A stretch of DNA of 64,000 bases from Klebsiella sp. RHBSTW-00484 (lineage in GTDB: Bacteria > Pseudomonadota > Gammaproteobacteria > Enterobacterales > Enterobacteriaceae): positions 434,001-498,000 of the forward strand of contig NZ_CP055481.1 of NCBI RefSeq assembly GCF_013705725.1, given 5' to 3'. Made by a program: the position numbers and the translations under genes. The number at the start of each line of letters is the position of its first letter. The first letter of the stretch is position 1. This document shows positions 20,633-28,922 of this stretch, one piece after another. A model generated the notes under the pieces. It ran no database searches. It saw only the letters and a program-made list of their open reading frames with translations, and was not told the origin of the DNA.

Positions 20633-22348
20633 TTATTTAAGCCAGGCTCCGGCCATTAATGATGTTGCATTAGCGGTGAATTGTTTAAAGACGCCGCGAC
20701 GGTTTGAATAATCAGGTTTCTTCCAGCTTGCTCGACGGTCTTCAAGGCAGCGGCGTATTTCCTCTTCTGTTTTAAACACTCCGTCGATCCCTACGATATT
20801 GAGCTTACGGCCTTTCACATCCATTTCGATTAAATCACCATCTTCCACCAGGGCAATCGGGCCGCCATCAGCGGCTTCTGGCGAGACGTGTCCGACACAT
20901 GGCCCGCTGGTCGCTCCAGAGAAACGACCGTCGGTAATCAATGCGACTTTTCCGTCGAGGCGTTTGTCATACACTATGGCATCGGTTGTCATCAGCATTT
21001 CCGGTGCGCCAGAGCCTTTTGCGCCTTCGTAGCGAATGAAAATGACGTCGCCGGGTTCGATATGGTTATGGATGATGGCCTGTTGAGCGTCTTCTTCGGA
21101 GTTAAAGACCCGAGCAGGACCGGTATGGTGATGCATATCCGGCGCACAGGCCGCATATTTAATGACCGCTCCTTCAGGCGCGATGTTGCCTTTCAGTACC
21201 GCAATCGACCCTTTTTTGGTGGCATTTTCTGGTTTCCGGATCACCTCCTCTGGGCTGACTTTGTAATTGTTGAGGTAACCGTGGTTGCGGGTAAAGAAGC
21301 CGGATTGATGGAGCATTTCCAGGTTGTCGCCGAGCGTACGGCCAGTCACGGTAAGAACATCAAGATCCAGATAATCGCGTAGATACCATTGCACCATTGG
21401 CACGCCGCCTGCGAACCACATCATTTCGGTAACGTATTTACCGCTGGGCTGAATGTTGGTCAGATAAGGGATTTCATTATTGATCCGATCAAACAGTTCG
21501 GGCTTCAGCTCCCATCCGAGTTCATGAGCGATGGCCGGAAGGTGGATCATCGCATTGGTGCTGCCACCAATAGCTGCATGGACTTTGATAGCATTTTCAA
21601 ACGCCGCAGGAGTTAGGATCTTATGGGTGGTGATATTTTTCTCCGCCAGATACAGCGCCTGGTGGCCTGCGGTTCTGGCAACGCGGCGAATTTCCGCAAG
21701 GGTCGATGGCAGCAGAGCGCTACCAGGCAGAGCCAGCCCCAATGCCTCCGACATGCACTGCATGGTACTGGCCGTTCCCATAAACTGGCAGGCTCCGGCG
21801 GTGGGACAACCGCATTGCTGCATTGCTTCCACTTGCTGAATGCCGATTTCGCCTTTCTTCAACTTAGCGGTGATCCCGCCGAGGTCAGAAGTACTCATAT
21901 TCGGTGCCGGACGCATAGAACCGCCGGGAATATGCAATAGCGGTAGATTCAAACGTGCGGCGGCAATCAGATGCGCCGGGATAGATTTATCGCAGCTTGA
22001 GATCAGAATTCCGGCATCATAAGGCACCACTGAGGCATGAATTTCGACCATGTTGGCAATGGCTTCGCGAGATGCCAGAATGTAGTTCATCCCATCGTGG
22101 CCCTGACCCCAGCCGTCGCAGATATCCGTCACATGGTGACGGACCGCACGACCGCCGCTTTCATGAACACCCAGTACGGCTTCATCGCCCAGTTGGTTAA
22201 GATGGAAACTGCCCGGATGGCTTTCGCCATAGCAATCATCCACCAGGACCTGCAGTTTATTGACATCTTCTTTGCTGTAATTCATTCCAAGACGCAGAGC
22301 GTCGAGCTGTGACCACAGATCGCGAGCATGCTGACATTTCTGGCTCAT
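20633..22348 (-). CDS. IlvD/Edd-family sugar-acid dehydratase
   Basis: 571 residues, similar to the xylonate/aldonate dehydratases YjhG and YagF but shorter than their roughly 655. Three cysteines expected to hold the Fe-S cluster are present: Cys77 in DICDGWG, Cys119 in SSCDKS (with the Mg-binding Asp-Lys pair), and Cys187 in GCPTAGAC. Removes water from an aldonic acid to give a 2-keto-3-deoxy acid for the neighbouring aldolase. The start ATG overlaps the transporter stop (ATGA), so translation is coupled. The exact sugar acid cannot be told from sequence. Confidence 0.88.
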   Translation of the reverse strand: MSQKCQHARDLWSQLDALRLGMNYSKEDVNKLQVLVDDCYGESHPGSFHLNQLGDEAVLGVHESGGRAVRHHVTDICDGWGQGHDGMNYILASREAIANMVEIHASVVPYDAGILISSCDKSIPAHLIAAARLNLPLLHIPGGSMRPAPNMSTSDLGGITAKLKKGEIGIQQVEAMQQCGCPTAGACQFMGTASTMQCMSEALGLALPGSALLPSTLAEIRRVARTAGHQALYLAEKNITTHKILTPAAFENAIKVHAAIGGSTNAMIHLPAIAHELGWELKPELFDRINNEIPYLTNIQPSGKYVTEMMWFAGGVPMVQWYLRDYLDLDVLTVTGRTLGDNLEMLHQSGFFTRNHGYLNNYKVSPEEVIRKPENATKKGSIAVLKGNIAPEGAVIKYAACAPDMHHHTGPARVFNSEEDAQQAIIHNHIEPGDVIFIRYEGAKGSGAPEMLMTTDAIVYDKRLDGKVALITDGRFSGATSGPCVGHVSPEAADGGPIALVEDGDLIEMDVKGRKLNIVGIDGVFKTEEEIRRCLEDRRASWKKPDYSNRRGVFKQFTANATSLMAGAWLK

Positions 22349-23679
22349 TTGGCGATTCCTTCTTGTTTAAGTGACGCACCCGGCGTCGAGGTGTTAGGCG
22401 TGTTGCTGCTACCTGCAGGACGAGCGGTAACAGAAGGCAAGCTGAAAAGCAGTCCAACGGCGATAAGCAGGGCGGCAACCAGTACGGTCATACCTGCTGT
22501 TTGCGAGAACGTCACCGTTAACAGCCCTACGAGGTACGGACCGATAAAGCCACCGATGTTGCCCAGGGCGTTGATCGTACCGCGCACGCCGCCCAGAACG
22601 TTGGGGGCGAAGAGTAATGGTGGCAGCGTCCAGAATGGACCGGCATAGGCTTGCAGGAAGAACCCGCAAATAACCATCATGCCGTAAGCGAGCCAGACGT
22701 TATCTTTCAGTAATAAGGAGAGGGCGAGGCAGACCGCGAAACCCAGCAGAGGAATAGCCGTATAAAGGCGGCGATTCATTGTTTTATCACACCATTTGGC
22801 GATGTAATACTGACCGATAATGCACAGAACGTAAGGCGCCGCGGTGAGTACCCCAACGATGGTCATGCCGCTGCCGGTCAGGTGTTTAATCAGATTTGGC
22901 ATCCACAGTGCGAAGCCATAGAATCCGACCTGTACGAAGAAATAGATACCGACAAGCTTCCACAGGTTGATGCTTTTTAATACGCCACGAATGCTGCTTT
23001 GCTCTCCGCCAATACTCAACGCGCGATCGGCCAGCAATTTTTGTTCGATCCAGGCGCGCTCTTTCGGATCTAGCCACTTTGCCTGATGCGGGTGATCGGA
23101 AACCAAAGGTAGCCAGACAAAGAGCAGTCCCAGAGAGAGCAAGCCTTCGATGATAAACATCTCCCGCCAGCCGTATGTTTCAATAAGCCAGCCGGAAAGC
23201 GGCCCGGTAATGATAGAGGCGACGGCCAGGTTCATCTGGAAATAGGCGATAGCCCTGGCGCGCTCCTCATTTGGGAACCAGTGACCAATCAGTGCCAGAA
23301 TGGCGGGATACACGGCACCTTCCGCCACGCCGAGCACAAAGCGAATGATCAACAACTGCGTCGATGTCTGAACAAAACCGGTCAGCAGGGCAAAGCCACC
23401 CCAGGCGACGATTGTCCAGGCAATCAACTTTTTGGCGCTTAGCCGCTCGGCTATCTGACCGCCGGGAATTTGCAGGAAGATATAACCAATAAAGAAGATC
23501 CCGGCGACCAGGCCAGCAAAAGAAGCAGTCATGCCTAAATCTTCATCCATGCCGCCTGCAATCCCAATGGCGATATTGGTCCTGTCCATATAGGCCACGA
23601 TATAAACGAGGATCGTGGCTGGAATAATATGCAGCCAGCGCCCTCGTGTGGTCGGTTTCTCTATTTCAATGCTCATCAT
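22345..23679 (-). CDS. MFS transporter, anion:cation symporter type
   Basis: 444 residues with about 12 transmembrane helices. Resembles the ACS family (D-galactonate/glucarate/hexuronate:H+ symporters): the first helices carry AYMDRTNIAIG, followed by FIGYIFLQIPGG and SAKKLI, all characteristic. Predicted to import the acid used by the downstream dehydratase and aldolase. First gene of the minus-strand operon; ATGATG start with AAAGGGATGCA upstream. The tail is Pro/Ser/Thr-rich and ends by overlapping the dehydratase start. Confidence 0.88.
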   Translation of the reverse strand: MMSIEIEKPTTRGRWLHIIPATILVYIVAYMDRTNIAIGIAGGMDEDLGMTASFAGLVAGIFFIGYIFLQIPGGQIAERLSAKKLIAWTIVAWGGFALLTGFVQTSTQLLIIRFVLGVAEGAVYPAILALIGHWFPNEERARAIAYFQMNLAVASIITGPLSGWLIETYGWREMFIIEGLLSLGLLFVWLPLVSDHPHQAKWLDPKERAWIEQKLLADRALSIGGEQSSIRGVLKSINLWKLVGIYFFVQVGFYGFALWMPNLIKHLTGSGMTIVGVLTAAPYVLCIIGQYYIAKWCDKTMNRRLYTAIPLLGFAVCLALSLLLKDNVWLAYGMMVICGFFLQAYAGPFWTLPPLLFAPNVLGGVRGTINALGNIGGFIGPYLVGLLTVTFSQTAGMTVLVAALLIAVGLLFSLPSVTARPAGSSNTPNTSTPGASLKQEGIAK

Positions 23680-23706
23680 TGCATCCCTTTAGTATTAAAA
23701 ATTATG

Positions 23707-23739
23707 TTCTGTATATGGAACTGTTGTTCTGTATATTGA
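23707..23739. promoter_or_regulatory. Left operator block, two 14-mers 20 bp apart
   Basis: TTCTGTATATGGAA at 23707-23720 and TTCTGTATATTGAT at 23727-23740 start exactly 20 bases apart. The motif is a partial palindrome TTC-N8-GAA of the kind bound by IclR proteins. It lies about 30-70 bases before the transporter start, in position to control that operon. 29 of 33 bases equal the right block. Confidence 0.7.
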
Positions 23740-23958
23740 TACTATGCCGACGTATTCATACAGCGTCAATTCCATACTCTAAGGAAGGTTATATTTTGTG
23801 ATTTGCTTCAAAAATGAACGGAGATAAGGTGAGAAAGAGTGGGTGACCCAATGGAAACTGCGCATTGGTCTAATACGTAGCCAAAATTGTGCGCTGCCTC
23901 ACAGGATAAAATTATGCTCTCACCTGGTCATTGTGCGTTCAGAGTAAACAGCATTAAA

Positions 23959-23992
23959 TTCTTTATATGGAATTTATGTTCTGTATATTGAA
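23959..23992. promoter_or_regulatory. Right operator block, two 14-mers 20 bp apart
   Basis: TTCTTTATATGGAA (23959-23972) and TTCTGTATATTGAA (23979-23992) repeat the left block in the same orientation with the same 20-base step. It ends about 25 bases before the dehydrogenase ATG, probably overlapping that promoter. Confidence 0.7.
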
Positions 23993-24017
23993 CTTTAATG
24001 CTTTTTAAGGAGAAACA

Positions 24018-25142
24018 ATGGTTACTACCGCGATCTTTCCGTCACGATATGTTCAGGGTAAAGGAGCGTTGACAACGCATCTCCCGCAGGAATTGGCCGC
24101 ACTCGGTCATAAGGCGCTGATTTTGCAGGATCCTGTTGTTTACAGCACCTACCGGGATGCGGTTGCAACAGCACTGCACGGGGTGATTGAATTTGATATC
24201 GAAGTGTTCAGTAGCGAGTGCAGTGATGAGGAAATTGCTCGCATCTCCGCACGTGCGCAGGAAATTGGCGCCGATGTGATTGTTGGTATGGGGGGCGGGA
24301 AAACCCTGGATACGGCAAAAGCAACCGGCGCCAGCCTGCGGCTGCCTATTGCCGTGGTTCCTACTCTGGCCTCAACGGATGCGCCGTGCAGTTCACTGGT
24401 TGTTATCTATACGCCAGAAGGGAAATTCAAACGCTACCTCATGATTCCACGTAACCCGACGCTTGTGCTGGTGGACAGCAGTATTATTGCTGCCGCGCCG
24501 GTACGCTTTTTGGTTTCTGGGATAGGCGATGCGCTGGCAACCTGGTTTGAAGCGGAAGATTGCCGCATCAAAGGGGCAGGCAATATGACCACCAGGCCAG
24601 GACCGATGACTGCATTTGAGCTGGCGCGCTTTTGCTACACCACCTTGATGCGCTATGGGCGCCTGGCGAAGCTTGCCTGTGAACAACATCAGGTTACTCC
24701 GGCGCTCGAACATGTTATCGAAGCGAATACGCTATTATCCGGGCTCGGTTTTGAAAGCGGTGGGCTGGCGGCAGCGCACGCCATTCATAACGGTCTGACG
24801 GTACTGCCCGCCACGCACAAATACTGGCATGGGGAAAAAGTTGCGTTTGGCACACTGGCAATGCTCATGCTCACCGATAGAGCGCCTGAGCTCATAGAGG
24901 AGGTTTATCAGTTTTGCGAAGATATTGGCTTGCCCACCACGCTGGCGGATATTGGTCTGGCTGGCGTTAGCGATGATGAACTGCTGGCCGTTGCCAGGGC
25001 GTCTTGTCAAATAGGGGAAACGATGCACAACGAGCCGTTTACCATTACGCCGGAGGCCGTGCAGGCGGCATTGCGGGCCGCCGATGCCGTTGGTCAGGTG
25101 CGGAAAAAAGCTGCCATCGCTTCGGCCTCTGGCGGAAAGTGA
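24018..25142 (+). CDS. GldA-type iron/zinc-dependent polyol dehydrogenase
   Basis: 374 residues, glycerol dehydrogenase-like group III alcohol dehydrogenase. NAD-binding GGGKTLDTAK at 92-101. The metal ligands of E. coli GldA have clear counterparts: Asp171, His254 and His271 (VSGIGDALATWFEAE, AAAHAIHNGL, KYWHGEKV). Divergent from the transporter-dehydratase-aldolase operon and preceded by the same operator, so probably co-regulated. It may reduce the aldehyde released by the aldolase (for example glycolaldehyde or glyceraldehyde); that is inference. Could instead be a second glycerol dehydrogenase. Confidence 0.88.
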   Translation: MVTTAIFPSRYVQGKGALTTHLPQELAALGHKALILQDPVVYSTYRDAVATALHGVIEFDIEVFSSECSDEEIARISARAQEIGADVIVGMGGGKTLDTAKATGASLRLPIAVVPTLASTDAPCSSLVVIYTPEGKFKRYLMIPRNPTLVLVDSSIIAAAPVRFLVSGIGDALATWFEAEDCRIKGAGNMTTRPGPMTAFELARFCYTTLMRYGRLAKLACEQHQVTPALEHVIEANTLLSGLGFESGGLAAAHAIHNGLTVLPATHKYWHGEKVAFGTLAMLMLTDRAPELIEEVYQFCEDIGLPTTLADIGLAGVSDDELLAVARASCQIGETMHNEPFTITPEAVQAALRAADAVGQVRKKAAIASASGGK

Positions 25143-25169
25143 CTCAGGAAAGTGTCCGTTAATTAGCAT

Positions 25170-25190
25170 AAGGGGGATAGGTTCCCCCTT
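25170..25190. terminator. Bidirectional terminator between the dehydrogenase gene and glpD
   Basis: AAGGGGGA, TAGGT loop, TCCCCCTT with flanking A and T, between convergent genes. Confidence 0.85.
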
Positions 25191-25210
25191 TTATCGTGTT
25201 TGATGTAAAT

Positions 25211-26719
25211 TTACGACGCCAGCGAAAGCTCAGACTTTCCCACGTGCTGCACCAGCCATTCGCTAACGCGTGCCTGCTGTTCGGCCGTTAACCACATTCC
25301 CTGCTTGGTTCGCCGCCATATCGCATCGTCCAGGGTTCGTACCCATTCATGTTCGACCAGGTATTTAAGTTCTGCTTCGTAAAACTCGTGACCAAAATCT
25401 TCGCCGAGATCGGCAAGTGACGTGGCTTCACCAAGGATCCATTCGCTATTGCTGCCGTAGGTTCGGGTGTAGTGGCGCGCCATTGACTCGCTGATAAATG
25501 AGAAGCGACGGCGCAGCTTTGCCGCATAATCATCACGGTCGCTACCGATATCGCCGCCGGGCAGAACGGCGGTTTTGGTCCATGCCGGGCCGATGCCTTT
25601 GTAGTAAGGCGTTAGTTTTTCCAGCGCGTGTTCGGCCAGCTTACGATAGGTGGTGAGCTTGCCGCCAAACACCGACAGCAGCGGAGCCTGCCCGTTCTCA
25701 TCATGAATATCGAGAGTGTAATCGCGGGTGATCGCCTGCGGTGAGTCGGATTCGTCATCGCACAGCGGACGCACGCCGGAGTAAGTCCAGACGATATCAT
25801 CGCGAGAGAGCGTCTTTTTAAAATGCGCGTTATAGACGTTCAGCAGGTAGTTGATCTCTTTGTCATCGATCGCCACGGCTTTCGGATCGCCGTTGTACTC
25901 AACGTCGGTGGTACCGATTATTGAGAATTCATCCATCCACGGGATCACAAACACAATGCGTTTGTCTTCGTTTTGCAGAATGTAGGCCTGCTTCTGGGTA
26001 TGCACGCGCGGCACGACAATATGGCTACCCTTAATCAGGCGGATGCCATATGGCGATGGTATATGCATACCGTCATCGAAGAATTGTTTGACCCACGGGC
26101 CGGTGGCGTTCACCAGACCGCGCGCCTGCCAGCTGAACTTCTCGCCGCTATCAATATCTTCCGCTTCGACAATCCACAAACCATTCTCGCGCTTTGCGGA
26201 AATAGCGCGGGTACGCGTACGCACTTCCCCACCTTTACGCACGACCATTTGGGCATTGGCCAGCACCAGACGCGCATCATCAACCCAGCAGTCGGAATAT
26301 TCGAAACCGCGCACTATTTCAGGTTTAAGTACCGATTCCGAGCCAAAACGCAATCCAGTTGAGCTGGGCAAACTGGTGCGTTTGCCCAGATGATCGTACA
26401 TAAACAGACCGATGCGGATCATCCAGGCCGGGCGCAGGTGCGGGCGATGCGGTAAACGAAAGCGCATCGGGAAGGCGATGTGCGGAGCCATTTTTAACAA
26501 CACTTCTCGCTCGGCCAGCGCTTCGCTCACCAGGCGGAATTCGTAGTGTTCAAGGTAGCGCAGCCCGCCGTGAATCAGCTTTGAGCTGGCGCTGGACGTG
26601 GCGCAGGCCAGGTCTTTTGCCTCCAGCATCAGCACGGATAAACCACGCCCTGCGGCGTCTGCCGCGATACCGGCACCGTTGATGCCTCCTCCTATCACAA
26701 TCAGATCTTTGGTTTCCAC
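25211..26719 (-). CDS. glpD: Aerobic glycerol-3-phosphate dehydrogenase
   Basis: 502 residues from the GTG at 26719 (VETKDLIVIGGGINGAG); E. coli GlpD has 501. Peripheral inner-membrane flavoenzyme that oxidises glycerol-3-phosphate to dihydroxyacetone phosphate and reduces ubiquinone. FAD-binding GGGINGAGIAADAAGRG at the N-terminus. The GTG is preferred over a longer in-frame GTG at 26737 because the AAGAGG ribosome-binding site lies between them, 7 bases before 26719, and because homology starts there. Divergent from glpEGR across a region with GlpR- and CRP-like sites. Confidence 0.96.
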   Translation of the reverse strand: METKDLIVIGGGINGAGIAADAAGRGLSVLMLEAKDLACATSSASSKLIHGGLRYLEHYEFRLVSEALAEREVLLKMAPHIAFPMRFRLPHRPHLRPAWMIRIGLFMYDHLGKRTSLPSSTGLRFGSESVLKPEIVRGFEYSDCWVDDARLVLANAQMVVRKGGEVRTRTRAISAKRENGLWIVEAEDIDSGEKFSWQARGLVNATGPWVKQFFDDGMHIPSPYGIRLIKGSHIVVPRVHTQKQAYILQNEDKRIVFVIPWMDEFSIIGTTDVEYNGDPKAVAIDDKEINYLLNVYNAHFKKTLSRDDIVWTYSGVRPLCDDESDSPQAITRDYTLDIHDENGQAPLLSVFGGKLTTYRKLAEHALEKLTPYYKGIGPAWTKTAVLPGGDIGSDRDDYAAKLRRRFSFISESMARHYTRTYGSNSEWILGEATSLADLGEDFGHEFYEAELKYLVEHEWVRTLDDAIWRRTKQGMWLTAEQQARVSEWLVQHVGKSELSLAS

Positions 26720-26755
26720 GCTCGCTACCTCTTGCACTTTCGTTTAAGTTCACAA

Positions 26756-26776
26756 ATGTTCGATATCGCTCAATAT
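26756..26776. promoter_or_regulatory. GlpR operator in the glpD promoter
   Basis: ATGTTCGATATCGCTCAAT matches the GlpR consensus (ATGTTCGWTAWCGAACAT) fully in the left half and partly in the right half. It lies about 40 bases upstream of glpD. Confidence 0.75.
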
Positions 26777-26819
26777 AGCAAACAATCACGCCATTGATAA
26801 CATCAAAAAAACATTTCAG

Positions 26820-26835
26820 AGTGATGTGTGTAACA
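26820..26835. promoter_or_regulatory. Probable CRP site between glpD and glpE
   Basis: AGTGA-TGTGTG-TAACA differs from TGTGA-N6-TCACA at one base in each half. Fits known CRP activation of glpD in E. coli. Confidence 0.6.
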
Positions 26836-26924
26836 TATTGGCGTTTATTTACCGCCTGGCTGTACACTAGGCGTTAAAATCGCGAGCGCTTATCAGCCGC
26901 CTGCCTATATAGAGAAGAGAGCAT

Positions 26925-27254
26925 ATGGATCACTTTGAATGTATTAACGTAGAAGAAGCCCACCAGAAAATGCATCAGCAGACGGCGGTGCTGGTGGATA
27001 TTCGCGACCCGCAGAGCTACGCGATGGGGCATACGCCGGGCTCTTTTCATCTGACCAACGATACGCTGGGTGCGTTTATGCGCGATAACGACTTTGAGAC
27101 GGCCGTTATGGTGATGTGTTATCACGGCAATAGCAGTAAAGGCGCCGCGCAGTATCTGCTCCAGCAGGGCTACGACAAGGTGTACAGCGTGGATGGCGGA
27201 TTTGATGCCTGGCACCGGCATTTTCCGGCGGAAGTAGCGCATGGCGCGCTTTAG
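26925..27254 (+). CDS. glpE: Thiosulfate sulfurtransferase GlpE
   Basis: 109 residues; single-domain rhodanese. Catalytic Cys65 in MCYHGNSS. Transfers sulfur from thiosulfate to cyanide or thiols such as thioredoxin in vitro; the in vivo role is unclear. First gene of glpEGR, divergent from glpD; ATG at 26925 after AGAAGAGAGC. Confidence 0.96.
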   Translation: MDHFECINVEEAHQKMHQQTAVLVDIRDPQSYAMGHTPGSFHLTNDTLGAFMRDNDFETAVMVMCYHGNSSKGAAQYLLQQGYDKVYSVDGGFDAWHRHFPAEVAHGAL

Positions 27255-27313
27255 GCGTTAGCGCAGGTTATGGCTATAATATCCCCCTTTGTGTGGAATA
27301 AGCGATCCGCTGC

Positions 27314-28144
27314 ATGTTAATGATTACCTCTTTTGCCAACCCTCGCGTGGCCCAGGCGTTTGTCGACTATATGGCGACGCAGGGGATTATTCTGACTATC
27401 CAGCAGCATACGCAAAGCGATGTCTGGCTTGCTGATGAGAGCCAGGCCGGGCGGGTTCATGCCGAGCTGGCCCGCTTTCTGGAAAATCCTGCCGATCCGC
27501 GCTATCTGGCCGCCAGCTGGCAGTCGGGGCACACCAACAGCGGCCTGCACTATCAGCGTTTCCCCTTTTTAGCCACGCTTCGCCACAACGCCGGGCCGTT
27601 TACATGGGGGATTTTATTCGCCTGTATTGCAGTGTTTGTACTGCAAACGGTTCTTGGCGATCAGCCGGTTATGCTACTGCTGGCCTGGCCCTACGATCCT
27701 TCGCTGAAATTTGAAGTCTGGCGCTACTTTACTCACGCTTTCATGCACTTCTCGCTGATGCACATTCTGTTCAACCTGCTATGGTGGTGGTACCTCGGCG
27801 GAGCGGTGGAGAAGCGCATTGGCAGCGGAAAGCTGGTGGTGATTACCGTGATCAGCGCCCTGCTGAGCGGCTTTGTTCAACATCAGTTTAGCGGTCCGTG
27901 GTTTGGTGGCTTATCGGGCGTGGTCTATGCGCTGATGGGCTATGTCTGGCTACGCGGCGAACGCGATCCGCAAAGCGGCATTTTTTTGCAGCGCGGCTTG
28001 ATACTCTTCTCTTTAGTATGGTTAATTGCTGGCTGGTTTGACGTTTTCGGCATGTCGATCGCGAACGGTGCCCACGTGGCTGGTCTGGCGACCGGGCTGG
28101 CGATGGCGTTTGTTGATACGCAGAATGTGCGAAAGCGAACGTAG
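27314..28144 (+). CDS. glpG: Rhomboid intramembrane serine protease GlpG
   Basis: 276 residues, the same as E. coli GlpG. Cytoplasmic N-terminal domain to about residue 90, then six transmembrane helices. The catalytic dyad is intact: Ser201 in [10 protein letters not shown] and His254 in [18 protein letters not shown] near 145-154 carries the oxyanion-side His and Asn. Cleaves transmembrane substrates within the inner membrane. 59 bases after glpE, 19 bases before glpR. Confidence 0.97.
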   Translation: MLMITSFANPRVAQAFVDYMATQGIILTIQQHTQSDVWLADESQAGRVHAELARFLENPADPRYLAASWQSGHTNSGLHYQRFPFLATLRHNAGPFTWGILFACIAVFVLQTVLGDQPVMLLLAWPYDPSLKFEVWRYFTHAFMHFSLMHILFNLLWWWYLGGAVEKRIGSGKLVVITVISALLSGFVQHQFSGPWFGGLSGVVYALMGYVWLRGERDPQSGIFLQRGLILFSLVWLIAGWFDVFGMSIANGAHVAGLATGLAMAFVDTQNVRKRT

Positions 28145-28163
28145 AGACTCCCAGGGATATTTC

Positions 28164-28922
28164 ATGAAACAAACACAACGTCATGACGCGATTATCGAGC
28201 TGGTAAAAAAACAGGGATACGTCAGTACTGAAGAGCTGGTTGAGCAGTTTGCCGTCAGCCCGCAGACCATTCGTCGCGATCTGAATGATTTAGCCGAACA
28301 AAAGATGATCTTGCGCCACCACGGCGGCGCGGCGTTGCCTTCCAGTTCGGTGAACGCTTCCTGGCACGACAGGAAGTCGACCCAAACCCAGGAAAAAGAG
28401 CGTATTGCCCGCAAGGTGGCGAGTGAAATCCCTGACGGCGCGACGCTGTTTATCGATATTGGCACCACGCCTGAAGCGGTGGCCCATGCGTTGCTGAACC
28501 ATAACGACCTGCGCATCGTCACCAATAACCTCAACGTCGCTAATACGCTGATGGTGAAAGAGGATTTCCGCATTATTCTGGCGGGCGGCGAACTGCGCAG
28601 CCGTGATGGCGGTATTATCGGCGAAGCGACCCTGGACTTTATCTCCCAGTTCCGCCTTGATTTCGGCATTCTCGGCATCAGCGGCATTGACAGCGATGGC
28701 TCGCTGCTCGAGTTTGACTACCACGAAGTGCGCACCAAACGGGCGATTATTGAAAACTCGCGCCACGTGATGCTGGTTGTTGACCACTCTAAATTTGGCC
28801 GTAACGCGATGGTCAATATGGGCAGCATCAGCATGGTCGATGCAGTCTACACCGACGTGATGCCGCCAGCTGGCGTGCTGAAAGTGATAACCGACAACAA
28901 CCTTCAACTGGAGCTGTGCTGA
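28164..28922 (+). CDS. glpR: Glycerol-3-phosphate repressor GlpR (DeoR family)
   Basis: 252 residues. N-terminal DeoR helix-turn-helix (VSTEELVEQFAVSPQTIRRD, about 20-39), C-terminal sugar-phosphate sensor domain with the IDIGTTPEA and GGELRSRDGG motifs. Represses glpD and other glp operons until glycerol-3-phosphate binds. Frame is intact, unlike the MG1655 copy. The ATG at 28164 (MKQTQRHDAI) after CCCAGGGATATTTC is taken rather than a longer frame that runs back into glpG. Its last 19 bases overlap the convergent rtcR. Confidence 0.97.
   Translation: MKQTQRHDAIIELVKKQGYVSTEELVEQFAVSPQTIRRDLNDLAEQKMILRHHGGAALPSSSVNASWHDRKSTQTQEKERIARKVASEIPDGATLFIDIGTTPEAVAHALLNHNDLRIVTNNLNVANTLMVKEDFRIILAGGELRSRDGGIIGEATLDFISQFRLDFGILGISGIDSDGSLLEFDYHEVRTKRAIIENSRHVMLVVDHSKFGRNAMVNMGSISMVDAVYTDVMPPAGVLKVITDNNLQLELC

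Larger units (their letters stand above)
23680..24017. promoter_or_regulatory. Divergent control region of the sugar-acid module
   Basis: 338 bases between the transporter operon (left, minus) and the dehydrogenase gene (right, plus). Two near-identical operator blocks lie at the ends, each beside one start codon, about 252 bases apart. Between them (23743-23956) I see no open frame and no other clear site. The dehydrogenase has AAGGAG at about 24007-24012. Confidence 0.75.
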
